From the NCBI GenBank assembly GCA_963816535.1, contig CAWFKW010000003.1, positions 186,001 through 250,000 on the forward strand: DNA of 64,000 nucleotides, written 5' to 3'. Made by a program: the position numbers and the translations under genes. Numbering within the stretch: the stretch's first letter is position 1; every line of letters starts with the position of its first letter. The notes beneath the pieces were generated by a model. It made no database searches and had not been told where the DNA came from. It worked only from the letters and a program-made list of their open reading frames with translations. Shown here piece after piece: positions 32,749 to 41,806 of this stretch. Origin of the DNA: CAWFKW01 sp963816535 (GTDB taxonomy: Bacteria > Bacteroidota > Ignavibacteria > Tepidaquicellales > OLB5).

Positions 32749-34074
32749 ATGTACAAAATTTCCATTTTGGTACTTACAATCTTGACAATTTCCAGTGTGA
32801 ACACTCAGACAAAAATAGAATTCAGGGAATTTGACCTTGATAACGGGCTTCATGTGATTTTGCACGTGGATAGATCAAATCCAATCGTTTCAGTTGATAT
32901 CTGGTACCACGTAGGCGCGAAAGACGAGGACCCCGGGAAAACAGGTTTTGCCCACCTGTTCGAACATATGATGTTCCAGGGTTCAAAAGACGTTGGCAAA
33001 ACACAGCATTTTTCGTATATTCAAAAAGCGGGCGGCGTTGTGAACGGCACCACAAACCAGGACAGGACGAACTATTTTGAAACGCTGCCATCCAGCCAGC
33101 TTGACCTGGCTCTTTGGCTTGAATCTGACAGGATGAGCTACCTGAACGTAACGCAGGAGAATTTTGATAACCAGCGGGAAGTCGTAAAAGAAGAAAAGCG
33201 GCAAAGATATGATAACGCTCCATATGGCAGCCGCTGGGAAAATCTCTTCAAACGCGCTTTTGAAAACCAGACATATGAATGGATACCTATAGGAAGCATG
33301 GACGACCTGAATGCAGCCAGCCTGGCTTACGCTCAGGACTTTTACAGAAAATATTATTCGCCTGATAACGCGGTTTTGGTTATCTCAGGCGATATTGAAT
33401 ATGGCGCCGCCAAAAATGAAGTTGAAAAATATTTTAGCGGACTTAAGCCCTCTGCGACTGTGAAGAAGAATTATATACCTATAGTATTTAATGAAGGGGA
33501 AAAAACGGACTCGGTTTATGATAACGTGCAGCTTCCGGCGATTTTTATAGGATATAAGATTCCGGGCATGACGTCGGACGATATTTACCCGCTTGAGCTG
33601 CTGAGTTCAGCGCTAAGCGAAGGAAGAAGCTCCAGAATGTACAGAAGAATTGTATATGAAGAAAAAAAAGCGAAGTCTATTGGTTCATTTGTCTGGGATA
33701 ACGAACTTGGCGGACTTTTTATAGTCTCTTCGACCGGGTTGAAGAATACAAACCTGCATGAGGTCGAAAATGAAATTGGAGAAGAGATAGAAAAGGTTAA
33801 ATCCGCTCCGCTAAGCGAAACAGAACTGCAGAAAGTAAAGAACAGCCTCGAGGCGGGATATATTAACAGCCTGCAAACAACAATGGGAAAAGCCGAGCAG
33901 CTCGCCTATTACTGGACATATTTCAAAAATACGGAATTGATTGACACACATATGGGTCTTTATGCGGCCGTTACGGCCGGCCAGGTAGAGGCGGCGGCCA
34001 ATAAGTATCTTAACAACGATAACAGGGTAGCGCTGTATTATTATCCCGGGACAAACGGTAAATCAAAAAAATAG
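32749..34074 (+). CDS. Exported M16-family zinc metallopeptidase
   Basis: A short signal peptide (ISILVLTILTISSVNTQ) leads into an M16 catalytic half with inverted zinc motif HxxEH (FAHLFEHMMFQGS), downstream Glu in QREVVKEEKRQ and the second M16 domain (DNVQLPAIFIGYKIPG). At 441 aa it is a half-size M16B subunit, which works as a homo- or heterodimer. It is followed after 4 nt by a second active-type M16 gene and then an inactive-type partner. Confidence 0.9.
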   Translation: MYKISILVLTILTISSVNTQTKIEFREFDLDNGLHVILHVDRSNPIVSVDIWYHVGAKDEDPGKTGFAHLFEHMMFQGSKDVGKTQHFSYIQKAGGVVNGTTNQDRTNYFETLPSSQLDLALWLESDRMSYLNVTQENFDNQREVVKEEKRQRYDNAPYGSRWENLFKRAFENQTYEWIPIGSMDDLNAASLAYAQDFYRKYYSPDNAVLVISGDIEYGAAKNEVEKYFSGLKPSATVKKNYIPIVFNEGEKTDSVYDNVQLPAIFIGYKIPGMTSDDIYPLELLSSALSEGRSSRMYRRIVYEEKKAKSIGSFVWDNELGGLFIVSSTGLKNTNLHEVENEIGEEIEKVKSAPLSETELQKVKNSLEAGYINSLQTTMGKAEQLAYYWTYFKNTELIDTHMGLYAAVTAGQVEAAANKYLNNDNRVALYYYPGTNGKSKK

Positions 34075-34078
34075 AACG

Positions 34079-35365
34079 ATGCACAGTAAACATATGAACG
34101 CGATACATAACAACGGAGTTGTAAAATTTAACGAGTACGAGCTTGGCAACGGATTGAGGGTGATATTATCCAGGGATGAATCTATACCGACGGTCGCAAT
34201 TAATTTGTGCTACCACGTGGGTTCAAAAGACGAAGATACCGATAAAAAGGGTTTTGCGCATTTGTTTGAGCACCTGATGTTCGAAGGGTCGAAAAATCTT
34301 CCTCCCGGCGTTTATGATAAGATGTGCGTGATGGCGGGAGGCGAGAATAACGCATACACTACCGAAGACAAAACTAATTATTTCATAATAATGCCGTCCC
34401 ACCAGATAGAAAGAGGATTATGGCTGGAATCGGACAGGATGCTTGGTTTTGCAATAACCGAAGAAGCTTTTAAAACTCAAAAGGAAGTTGTTAAGGAAGA
34501 AAAGAAGCAGGTGTTCGATAACAGGCCGTATGGGTCGTTAAGCATGGAATTTATGCCGCGGCTGTTTAAGAAAAGCGGTTACGGCTGGGATACGATCGGC
34601 GATATGAACGATCTTGAAGCCGCGACGCTTGATGACGCTAAAGCGTTCTATCAGAAATATTACGTTCCTAACAACGCAGTACTGACCATAACAGGCGATT
34701 TTGAGCCGGATAAGACGATGAAACTAATTGATAAGTATTTTGGATGCATTCCAAGGGGAAAAGATATAGTACGAATGGAATTCCTTGAGGAAGATGCAAC
34801 CTCAGAAATAAAAGATACTATATATGATAACGTCCAATGCCCCGGAATTTTTATAGGGTACCGGGCTCCCGCCGAGAATGTAGGAAGCTATTTCACGCTG
34901 GATATGATAACCGACATACTTGCATCGGGAGACAGCTCGAGGTTATACAAAACGCTGATATACGACAAGCAGTTATGTTCTGAAGCGGGCTGTTACATTG
35001 ATCCGAAGGAATACGCCAGCGTACTTTACGTATATGCGATCCTGATGCCGGGAAAATCAGTAGAGAAAACGGGGCTGGAAATTGACAATATAATCGAAGA
35101 GATAATCGCCGGAGGTTCGACTGAAATTGAAATTCAGAAAATAAGGAACAGGATTGAATCGCGGTACACATACAGGAAGCAAACGCTTCTCTCGAAAGCT
35201 GACCAGCTTTCACATTACAAAATGTTTTTTAACGATCCGGAACTGATTAACACAAACGTCCATAAATACGACATGATTGACGGGCGGGATATAAGCGCGG
35301 CGGCTGAAAAATATCTTGCAAAAGATAACAGGGTTGCGCTGCATTACCTTCCCAGGATAAACTGA
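34079..35365 (+). CDS. M16-family zinc metallopeptidase without signal peptide
   Basis: This 428-residue M16B protein is similar to the upstream copy: FAHLFEHLMFEGS carries the HxxEH zinc site, TQKEVVKEEKKQ the third ligand region, and DNVQCPGIFIGYRAP the second domain. It starts MHSKHMNAIHNNGVVKF with no export signal, unlike its two neighbours, so either it is cytoplasmic or it pairs with them by another route. It probably arose by duplication of the gene upstream. Confidence 0.88.
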   Translation: MHSKHMNAIHNNGVVKFNEYELGNGLRVILSRDESIPTVAINLCYHVGSKDEDTDKKGFAHLFEHLMFEGSKNLPPGVYDKMCVMAGGENNAYTTEDKTNYFIIMPSHQIERGLWLESDRMLGFAITEEAFKTQKEVVKEEKKQVFDNRPYGSLSMEFMPRLFKKSGYGWDTIGDMNDLEAATLDDAKAFYQKYYVPNNAVLTITGDFEPDKTMKLIDKYFGCIPRGKDIVRMEFLEEDATSEIKDTIYDNVQCPGIFIGYRAPAENVGSYFTLDMITDILASGDSSRLYKTLIYDKQLCSEAGCYIDPKEYASVLYVYAILMPGKSVEKTGLEIDNIIEEIIAGGSTEIEIQKIRNRIESRYTYRKQTLLSKADQLSHYKMFFNDPELINTNVHKYDMIDGRDISAAAEKYLAKDNRVALHYLPRIN

Positions 35366-35382
35366 ACCGGGTTTTGCGGGAG

Positions 35383-36828
35383 ATGAATTTTTCAAGAACT
35401 TTTTTTTACCTATTTTTATCGCTCATTATGACAAATACTATACAAGCGCAGAACGAACAGCTTGACAGGAGCAAGCCGCCTAAATCGGGCGCTCCCAAAG
35501 ACGTTCATTTTCCTGAATACTTCGATACTACTTTAGCAAACGGGATAAACCTTCTTGTTATTGAAAATTATAAAATTCCTGTCGTGTCAGTGCGCCTTGT
35601 ATTCAAGAACGCGGGTTCTTATAACGACGGGGACAGGCTTGGGCTGGCATCGCTAACAGCAGACCTGCTGACAAAAGGGACCAAAAACCGTTCGGCTACG
35701 GAAATAGCTGAAGAGATAGATTTCCTCGGAGCCAACATCTCGACCGGGTGCGATTGGGACGGGAGCTACGTATCGCTTTCATGCCTGAAGAAACATCTCG
35801 ATAAAGCTATAGATATTTTGACCGATGTAGCGCTGAACCCGGTTTTTGACGATGAAGAGATCGAAAGATCGAAAGAGCAGAGAATTTCATCTATAATCCA
35901 GAGCAAAGATGATGCAGGGTCGCTTAGCGATAGACTTTTCAACAAAGTTGTTTTTGATAAATCACCGTATGCGTTTCCTTCAGACGGCACGGAAACATCA
36001 ATTCAGAACCTAACCCGAAAGGATTTTGAGGACTTCTACAGAAACAACTATAACAGCAGAAACCTAATCCTTGCATTTGTGGGCGCTATTTCAAAAGAAG
36101 AAGCCATAAAGATCGTTTCGGAAAGATTTTCTTCCATGCCCGATAGGGCGTTGCAAAACGATAATACAAATAGCGGCGAACAGCCCAGTTCATTCCCCTA
36201 TGGTAAGATATATATAGCTAACAAGCCCGGAGCGGTGCAGTCAAACCTCAGAATCGGCCACATAGGCATAGCCAGGAACAATCCTGATTATATTGAAGTT
36301 TCAGTATTAAACACTATACTTGGCGGTTATTTCGGGTCAAGGATAAATTACAATTTGCGCGAAAAACACGGTTATACATACGGGGCAAGAAGCGGGTTCT
36401 CGGTGAGGCTGCACCCCGGAGATTTTTCAGTGGATGCTGATGTTAGAAATGAAGTGACCGATTCGGCTGTCGCGCTTGTTATAGAAGAACTGAAAAGGAT
36501 TGTCAGCGAGGAAGTGACCGATGACGAGTTGCAAACCGTAAAAAACTATTTGACGGGTGTTTTCCCGCTTCAGCTTGAAACAGCCAACGCTGTGGCCACA
36601 AGAGTGATCAACCTGAAGATGTACGATCTGCCGAAGGACTATTACAGCAAGTACATAAGCGCGATAAATAAAGTAACCAAAAAAGACGTGTTAGACGCCG
36701 CGAAGAAATACATTCACCCCGGAAGCGTATATATAGTCGTTTCAGGAGATGCCGGCGCTATAAAAGAAAAGATGAAACGCTTTGGCGAAGTAGAAGTGTA
36801 TGATGCCGAAGGGAAGAAAACTGAATGA
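35383..36828 (+). CDS. Exported M16-family protein, inactive-type subunit
   Basis: The ATG at 35383 gives a signal peptide (FFYLFLSLIMTNTIQAQ); a TTG three codons upstream is less likely. The M16 fold is clear, but the zinc-motif position reads LASLTADLLTKGT instead of HxxEH. The second domain keeps the substrate-binding REKHGYTYGARSGF segment. This is the pattern of the non-catalytic partner in M16B heterodimers, so it probably pairs with one of the two upstream active-type peptidases. The spacing to the upstream gene is 17 nt. Confidence 0.9.
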   Translation: MNFSRTFFYLFLSLIMTNTIQAQNEQLDRSKPPKSGAPKDVHFPEYFDTTLANGINLLVIENYKIPVVSVRLVFKNAGSYNDGDRLGLASLTADLLTKGTKNRSATEIAEEIDFLGANISTGCDWDGSYVSLSCLKKHLDKAIDILTDVALNPVFDDEEIERSKEQRISSIIQSKDDAGSLSDRLFNKVVFDKSPYAFPSDGTETSIQNLTRKDFEDFYRNNYNSRNLILAFVGAISKEEAIKIVSERFSSMPDRALQNDNTNSGEQPSSFPYGKIYIANKPGAVQSNLRIGHIGIARNNPDYIEVSVLNTILGGYFGSRINYNLREKHGYTYGARSGFSVRLHPGDFSVDADVRNEVTDSAVALVIEELKRIVSEEVTDDELQTVKNYLTGVFPLQLETANAVATRVINLKMYDLPKDYYSKYISAINKVTKKDVLDAAKKYIHPGSVYIVVSGDAGAIKEKMKRFGEVEVYDAEGKKTE

Positions 36829-36893
36829 TAATTTTGAAACGCCTTTTTAGCCAAACATAATTTAAAATAAATCCCCCGGGGGGCTGCCCGGGA

Positions 36894-37940
36894 ATGCTGA
36901 AAAATATGCAGGAAAAAACCATAAAACAAAATGTGAAGACAAACGGCGAGCCGGCGTCGAAAAATTATAACGACGTAGAGCTGGTTAAGTATCTTAATCA
37001 GAAATTCGGAGAGCTTAAAAAGGAAGTCGCTAAAGTTATTGTCGGGCAGGAAAGCGTGATCGACCAGATAATTATAGCTATACTTTCGCGCGGGCACTGC
37101 CTGCTTGTGGGCGTTCCGGGACTTGCAAAAACGCTCCTTGTAAAGACTCTGGCCGACGTGCTTGAGCTGAAATTCAACAGGATTCAGTTCACGCCTGACC
37201 TGATGCCTTCAGATATTACCGGAACTGAGATAATAGAGGAAGATATGACAACAGGCGCCAAGGGCTTTAAATTCATCAAAGGCCCGGTGTTTGCAAATAT
37301 GATTTTGGCTGACGAGATAAACAGGACTCCGCCAAAAACACAGTCGGCTTTGCTTGAGGCTATGCAGGAGCACAAAGTTACCGCCGCCGGAACTACATAT
37401 ACGCTTGACGAACCGTTCTATGTGCTGGCAACTCAAAACCCGATTGAGCATGAAGGCACCTATCCCCTGCCCGAAGCGCAGCTCGATAGGTTCATGTTCA
37501 ATGTGTGGCTTGACTATCCCAGCAAAAGCGAAGAGATGGATATAATAAAATATACTACAAGCATGTATACGCCGGAACTTTCAATAGTCCTTAAGAAGGA
37601 AGAGATAATTGCTCTGCAGGAATTAGTTAGAAGAGTGCCGGTTGCAGATAATGTAATAGATTATACGGTTAAGCTGGTAAACAAGACGCGCGCTAACAGC
37701 GCGGATGCGCCGCAGTATATAAAAGACTGGCTAAGCTGGGGCGCCGGCCCAAGGGCTTCGCAGTATTTGATACTTGGGGCCAAGACGAACGCAATTTTAT
37801 ACGGAAGGTACTCGCCTGAAATAGACGACGTTAAAAAAGTTGCCCGGCCGGTTTTGCGCCACAGGCTTATAACCAATTTCAACGCTGAGGCTGACGGCAT
37901 TAAAACGATTGATATTGTTGATAAATTGATTAAAGAATGA
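36894..37940 (+). CDS. MoxR-type AAA+ ATPase
   Basis: The MoxR family ATPase has Walker A GVPGLAKTLLVKTLAD, a pre-sensor region FTPDLMPSDITGTE, Walker B MILADEINRTPPKTQSALLE, sensor 1 VLATQNPIEHEGTYPLPEAQ and the C-terminal lid. MoxR chaperones usually act with DUF58 and VWA-domain proteins. Here the only DUF58 gene seen is 13 kb away on the other strand. The gene follows the M16 set. A C/G-rich palindrome (CCCCCGGGGGG...CCCGGG) lies directly before the start. The in-frame ATG at 36906 is an alternative start. Confidence 0.9.
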   Translation: MLKNMQEKTIKQNVKTNGEPASKNYNDVELVKYLNQKFGELKKEVAKVIVGQESVIDQIIIAILSRGHCLLVGVPGLAKTLLVKTLADVLELKFNRIQFTPDLMPSDITGTEIIEEDMTTGAKGFKFIKGPVFANMILADEINRTPPKTQSALLEAMQEHKVTAAGTTYTLDEPFYVLATQNPIEHEGTYPLPEAQLDRFMFNVWLDYPSKSEEMDIIKYTTSMYTPELSIVLKKEEIIALQELVRRVPVADNVIDYTVKLVNKTRANSADAPQYIKDWLSWGAGPRASQYLILGAKTNAILYGRYSPEIDDVKKVARPVLRHRLITNFNAEADGIKTIDIVDKLIKE

Positions 37941-38012
37941 TATTTCAATCAACCGACGACAATAAATTCTCTTTCGAAGACATAAGTTCTCTATAAATTA
38001 ATCATGTAAATT

Positions 38013-38372
38013 TTGCGCAAACAAATCTCATTAGTCTTCATCCTTATATTCGCTTTTGCTATAGCTTCATGTTCGTCTTCTAAGCATAGTTCAGTTAAGG
38101 GCCCTTCTGCAAAAAAATGGACATACTTCAGGATACTTGCAGACGCCGATGACGACCCTATTTTTGTAAAGCTTCAGGACAACCTGCATATAGACCCTAA
38201 AATGGAACGGTACACTGTTGTTATTGATATAAGGTCTAAGAACCCAAATGAGCAATATATATTATTTGGAGATGAATCGAATCCGCTCAGGTATCCGTGG
38301 TCGCAGGTTTCGCCCGATGTACAGAAAGGATTGCTGAACTGGGATGGAAACAGCAAGGAAAACCTTGAATAA
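38013..38372 (+). CDS. Small lipoprotein of unknown function
   Basis: The reading frame from a TTG codon gives a lipoprotein signal (ISLVFILIFAFAIASC with the lipobox Cys), then a Ser/Lys linker and a compact domain of about 85 residues (KWTYFRILADADDDPIFVKL; YTVVIDIRSKNPNEQYILFG). No family was recognised. The stop codon overlaps the start of a TAGTAAT-type repeat. It may be transcribed with the MoxR gene 72 nt upstream. Confidence 0.65.
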   Translation: MRKQISLVFILIFAFAIASCSSSKHSSVKGPSAKKWTYFRILADADDDPIFVKLQDNLHIDPKMERYTVVIDIRSKNPNEQYILFGDESNPLRYPWSQVSPDVQKGLLNWDGNSKENLE

Positions 38373-38391
38373 TTACTAATTACTAATGACT
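38371..38391. repeat. TAGTAAT-type 7-nt repeat, inverted copy of the thiS-thiG gap sequence
   Basis: The 21 nt match 20134-20154 exactly in inverted orientation. The minus-strand units are AGTCATT, AGTAATT and AGTAATT. It begins inside the stop codon of the lipoprotein gene. Confidence 0.6.
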
Positions 38392-38474
38392 ATTTATTGT
38401 TTTCAAAAAAGCGACGGACTTCGATATTCTAATCTTATCTGACTTACTATTTCACCGGTCAACTTAACGCTATT

Positions 38475-40223
38475 TCACCATTTGACTCCAAGCCAGCTTT
38501 CATAAATTTCTTTCTGCAGCGCCGATGGGTTAGGGATTTTTTCGAGCCTGTAATCGGGCGCTTCCGTACCGCGCAGGGTTAACACAACGTCGTTTAGCTT
38601 ATCATTTCTGACCACAGTAAGCGTAACGCTGTCACCTTCCTCAAGCTCCCTGATCTTCTTTTCCATTGCTTCGTAACTTAGGCGCTCTCTTTCCAGCGCC
38701 GCTATTTCATCGTTAACGGCAATTCCTGCAACCTTCGCCGGCGAACCGCCGATAACTTCCGTTACAACTATTTTTCCTTCTCTAAAGGAGGTTTTCAAAC
38801 CCAGCGCCGGGGTAATTGTTTTAAAGCCTTCGATTATTTTCAGGCCGGCATATGCAAGATACCTGTCCCAGTCGATAATCGCCGTCCCGTAAACATAATC
38901 ATTGAAAAATTTTCCAAAGTCCGTTACTGCAGCTTCCTCTGCATATGACCTGAAATCTTCGTTTGTATACCCTGTAACATCAAGTGGGAAATCGTTATAC
39001 ATTTTTCTGAACACGTCGTCCAGCGAGCGTTTATTTCCGGAAGAATTCCTGATCTCAAGGTCGAGTATCATGCAGATATAAGATCCCCTTCCGTAATAAT
39101 CCGACTCGGACTCAAACTTATTGGCCGTAGGTTTCCAGAATTTTACCCAGGCATCGAAGCTCGACTCGGCAACTGACTGCACGCGGTTGCCCGGCCTTCT
39201 TTTATCATCCCCAATAGCGGCCGTGATCTCCTTGTAAAAATCATCAAGCGGGTACTGACCGGTCCTAAGAACGTTCAGCCCGTCATAATAAGAAGTGCCT
39301 CCTTCGGCAATCCACAATTCGGATGTATAATTTTCTTTTGTATAATCATAAGGCGTAAGGCCTTTTGGCTTCAGTTGTTTAACATTCCATGTATGGAAAA
39401 ATTCATGCGAGACCAGCCTCAGGAAAGACGCGTAACCGCTTTCAGTCTCGAAAGCAGAGCGCTTAACGCCCAGAACGGTTGAATTAATATGCTCGGTGCC
39501 GCCGCCGCTTTGCGGGCCGCAATGCACGATGAATACATACTTTTTATAAGGCGTTTTACCCCAGAACTCATAGTTCTCTCTGATAATCCTTGTTATATCT
39601 CTCATCAGAGATTCCTGATTGATATCAGCGCCCCCGGTCAAACTGAAAATGTGTTTTTTACCTTCAATATTAAATTCAAAAACCTTCGGCTTCCCAATCT
39701 CAATGGGACAATCGACAAAGTAATCATAATTAGGAGCTGTCAGATTGTATGGGTCGTCATCTGCAGAATCAAGTCCGGTTATGACCTGCCAGTCATCATA
39801 AGGAATAATTTCCAATGAAACAGGATTCGGCCTGTATTTTTCCGCGTACATAAAAACAGACGCCCCGTTCACAAAAGCGTGCTCCGGGTTAAGTCCGCGC
39901 GTGCGCTGGTTAAACTCATTGGCATAGACTTTATATGTTACCCTCAAATATCCGGACGATTTCTTTTTGATTCTCCATGTGCATTTATCTATTTTTCTCC
40001 AATCCAGATCGGAGCCTTCTGCATCCTTAACCTCGAAATTCTGGATGCCGGAAGCAAAATCGAATATCATATATCTGCCTGCTCTCCAAACCGGCAGGAC
40101 CAAGTCGAGCGAATCATCCTCTTCTGAAAGTCCGGAAAACCCAGCCGCTACCTCAAAAAGGTGAGAAGACGGTTTTGGCATGGATAGCGCATATTTTATA
40201 GGAATATTGTAGTTTGGCTGCAT
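38475..40223 (-). CDS. M61-family (glycyl) aminopeptidase with PDZ domain
   Basis: The 582-residue protein has an M61 N-terminal beta domain, a thermolysin-like catalytic domain with VSHEFFHTWNVKQLKP (HExxH) and the third ligand Glu in WIAEGGTSYYDGL. A C-terminal PDZ domain spans about 475-560 (VTEVIGGSPAKVAGIAVNDE). M61 enzymes release N-terminal Gly or Ala from peptides. No signal peptide is visible at the annotated start. It is divergent from yggX with a 150-bp gap. Confidence 0.9.
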   Translation of the reverse strand: MQPNYNIPIKYALSMPKPSSHLFEVAAGFSGLSEEDDSLDLVLPVWRAGRYMIFDFASGIQNFEVKDAEGSDLDWRKIDKCTWRIKKKSSGYLRVTYKVYANEFNQRTRGLNPEHAFVNGASVFMYAEKYRPNPVSLEIIPYDDWQVITGLDSADDDPYNLTAPNYDYFVDCPIEIGKPKVFEFNIEGKKHIFSLTGGADINQESLMRDITRIIRENYEFWGKTPYKKYVFIVHCGPQSGGGTEHINSTVLGVKRSAFETESGYASFLRLVSHEFFHTWNVKQLKPKGLTPYDYTKENYTSELWIAEGGTSYYDGLNVLRTGQYPLDDFYKEITAAIGDDKRRPGNRVQSVAESSFDAWVKFWKPTANKFESESDYYGRGSYICMILDLEIRNSSGNKRSLDDVFRKMYNDFPLDVTGYTNEDFRSYAEEAAVTDFGKFFNDYVYGTAIIDWDRYLAYAGLKIIEGFKTITPALGLKTSFREGKIVVTEVIGGSPAKVAGIAVNDEIAALERERLSYEAMEKKIRELEEGDSVTLTVVRNDKLNDVVLTLRGTEAPDYRLEKIPNPSALQKEIYESWLGVKW

Positions 40224-40373
40224 AAGTATGAATTAGTAACTATTTGTCAAAAAAAAGTGCTCTGAAAACAAATTTGTTCAAAAAAAGCTCAAAATATAAT
40301 AATAAAATTTGGTATTATTAAATTAAGATATGTTTTTACATATTAGCAGTCAAATAAGATTGGGAGAAGTTAA

Positions 40374-40652
40374 ATGAGCATAAGAATGGTAAAATGTATA
40401 AAGCTTGGGCAGGAGCTGCCCGGGCTAAATTCACCCCCTTCGCCAACTGAATTGGGCAAGAAAGTGTACGAAAACGTATCAGAACAGGCATGGAAGGAGT
40501 TTTTGGAGCATTTTAAGATGGTCATAAACGAATACCGTTTGGACCTTACAAGCCCTATGGCAGACCAGATTTTTGAGCAGAAAATGCAGGAGTATTTCTT
40601 CGGCGATGAGTCAATAATGCCTGAAGGATATATACCTACTGAAAAAAGCTAA
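40374..40652 (+). CDS. yggX: Fe(II)-trafficking / oxidative-damage protection protein YggX
   Basis: The 92-residue protein matches YggX along its length: the N-terminal RMVKCIKLGQELPGLNSPP with the conserved Cys, ELGKKVYENVSEQAWKEFLE, MVINEYRLDLTSP and KMQEYFFGD. It protects Fe-S clusters and helps iron trafficking under oxidative stress. The family is best known from Proteobacteria, so its presence in an Ignavibacteria-like genome may reflect transfer. A good GGGAGAAG ribosome site precedes it, and a hairpin with a T-tract follows. Confidence 0.9.
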   Translation: MSIRMVKCIKLGQELPGLNSPPSPTELGKKVYENVSEQAWKEFLEHFKMVINEYRLDLTSPMADQIFEQKMQEYFFGDESIMPEGYIPTEKS

Positions 40653-40680
40653 AATACCCTGTATTCGGTAGCTTTTTTTT
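40643..40680 (+). terminator. Intrinsic terminator after yggX
   Basis: An AAAAAGCTA...TAGCTTTTT-type imperfect hairpin with TACC/GGTA inner pairing ends in a run of eight T. It overlaps the yggX stop codon region. Confidence 0.7.
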
Positions 40681-40728
40681 AATTGAATTTTTATTATCTT
40701 ATATTAAATTAAGTGGGGGGATACTTAA

Positions 40729-41664
40729 ATGAAAAAATACTTACTGTTTGTTTCGTTTCTTACCGTATTTTATATCCAAACCGGATCATCGCAGGTTTCA
40801 TCGCCTATACTTTCTGAACCGCCTAACCTTGACAGGATAGTTATGCCAACAGTCACATTCAGATGGCAGGATCTTACCGGCGTCTTAAGTTACGATGTTG
40901 AAATTGCAAGCGACCCGTTATTTATTACGGACGTTACTCCTTTGACAAATGTTCCGGCATCTTCATATTCAGCGCCTCCGGGTACATTAGCTCAGTTTAC
41001 GACTTACTATTGGAGAGTAAGGGGAGAATATACAGAGGGGGCGGGTCCATTTTCGCCGGCATCAAGTTTTACAACCGCGGGGACTCCTGAACAGGAACTT
41101 GATTACCTGAAAAATATTATTGATAATCTTGAAACGCAAAGTGTAATCAACGAAAATCAGGGAGGAATTCTTGAAAGCAGATTGGATAACGCTCAAAGCC
41201 AGGCTGAAGCTAACCATGACCTGATGGCGATTCTTCAGCTGGGGATGTTTGACCTCAGGGTAATTGTGTTGAAAGCTTCTGGATTGATCGATGCGGCGGA
41301 TGCCGATGCGCTTACAGGATATGCTAACAGAATAATTCAACTCATCTACAACGGCAACAGCAGGATATCGCAGAACCAGACTGCTTTAAATTCTGTTCCG
41401 GATAAATATTCTTTAAGCCAGAATTATCCGAATCCGTTTAACCCTGAAACCAATATCGAGTATTCGATACCTAAGAACTCAAATGTTACATTAAAGGTTT
41501 ACGACATGCTCGGCAGGGAAGTTGCGACGCTTGTTAACAAGCAGCAGGAAGCAGGGTCATACGTTGCGGTCTGGAATGCTTCGAATTTCAGCAGCGGCGT
41601 TTATTTTTACAGGCTTACGGCTGGCTCTTTTGTGCAAACAAAAAAGATGAGCCTGACCAAATAA
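40729..41664 (+). CDS. Secreted fibronectin-type-III-like protein with T9SS sorting domain
   Basis: A signal peptide (YLLFVSFLTVFYIQTGSS) is followed by one Fn3-like domain (LSEPPNLDRIVMPTVTFRWQ ... YYWRVRGEYTEGAGPFSPAS) at about 25-115. An alpha-helical coiled segment follows (about 120-205, TQSVINENQGGILESRLDNA). The T9SS sorting domain begins NYPNPFNPETNIEYSIP and ends QTKKMSLTK. It is an exported surface protein with no enzymatic motif. A G-rich leader (AAGTGGGGGG) lies before the ATG. Confidence 0.85.
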   Translation: MKKYLLFVSFLTVFYIQTGSSQVSSPILSEPPNLDRIVMPTVTFRWQDLTGVLSYDVEIASDPLFITDVTPLTNVPASSYSAPPGTLAQFTTYYWRVRGEYTEGAGPFSPASSFTTAGTPEQELDYLKNIIDNLETQSVINENQGGILESRLDNAQSQAEANHDLMAILQLGMFDLRVIVLKASGLIDAADADALTGYANRIIQLIYNGNSRISQNQTALNSVPDKYSLSQNYPNPFNPETNIEYSIPKNSNVTLKVYDMLGREVATLVNKQQEAGSYVAVWNASNFSSGVYFYRLTAGSFVQTKKMSLTK

Positions 41665-41704
41665 AAGGACATTGGTTCTTTAAGACATTATTGCAGAATT
41701 TAGT

Positions 41705-41746
41705 AGGGAATCTCCCGTAAGCGATTGCGGGGATTCCCTTTTTTTA
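41705..41746 (+). terminator. Intrinsic terminator after the Fn3/T9SS gene
   Basis: AGGGAATC-t-CCCG pairs with CGGGGATTCCCT across a 10-nt loop, followed by seven T. It is a strong stem 40 nt after the stop codon. Confidence 0.85.
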
Positions 41747-41794
41747 AATATTATTATATGTATAATTTCAGTAGAATAATATTCGTCTTAAACC

Positions 41795-41800
41795 AGGAGG
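41795..41800 (+). promoter_or_regulatory. Perfect Shine-Dalgarno AGGAGG that points to an AUU start codon
   Basis: AGGAGG ends 6 nt before ATT at 41807, which is in frame with the histidine kinase. The frame is closed by TAA at 41789-41791, and no ATG, GTG or TTG lies between that stop and ATG 41903. Confidence 0.65.
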
Positions 41801-41806
41801 CGCCCA

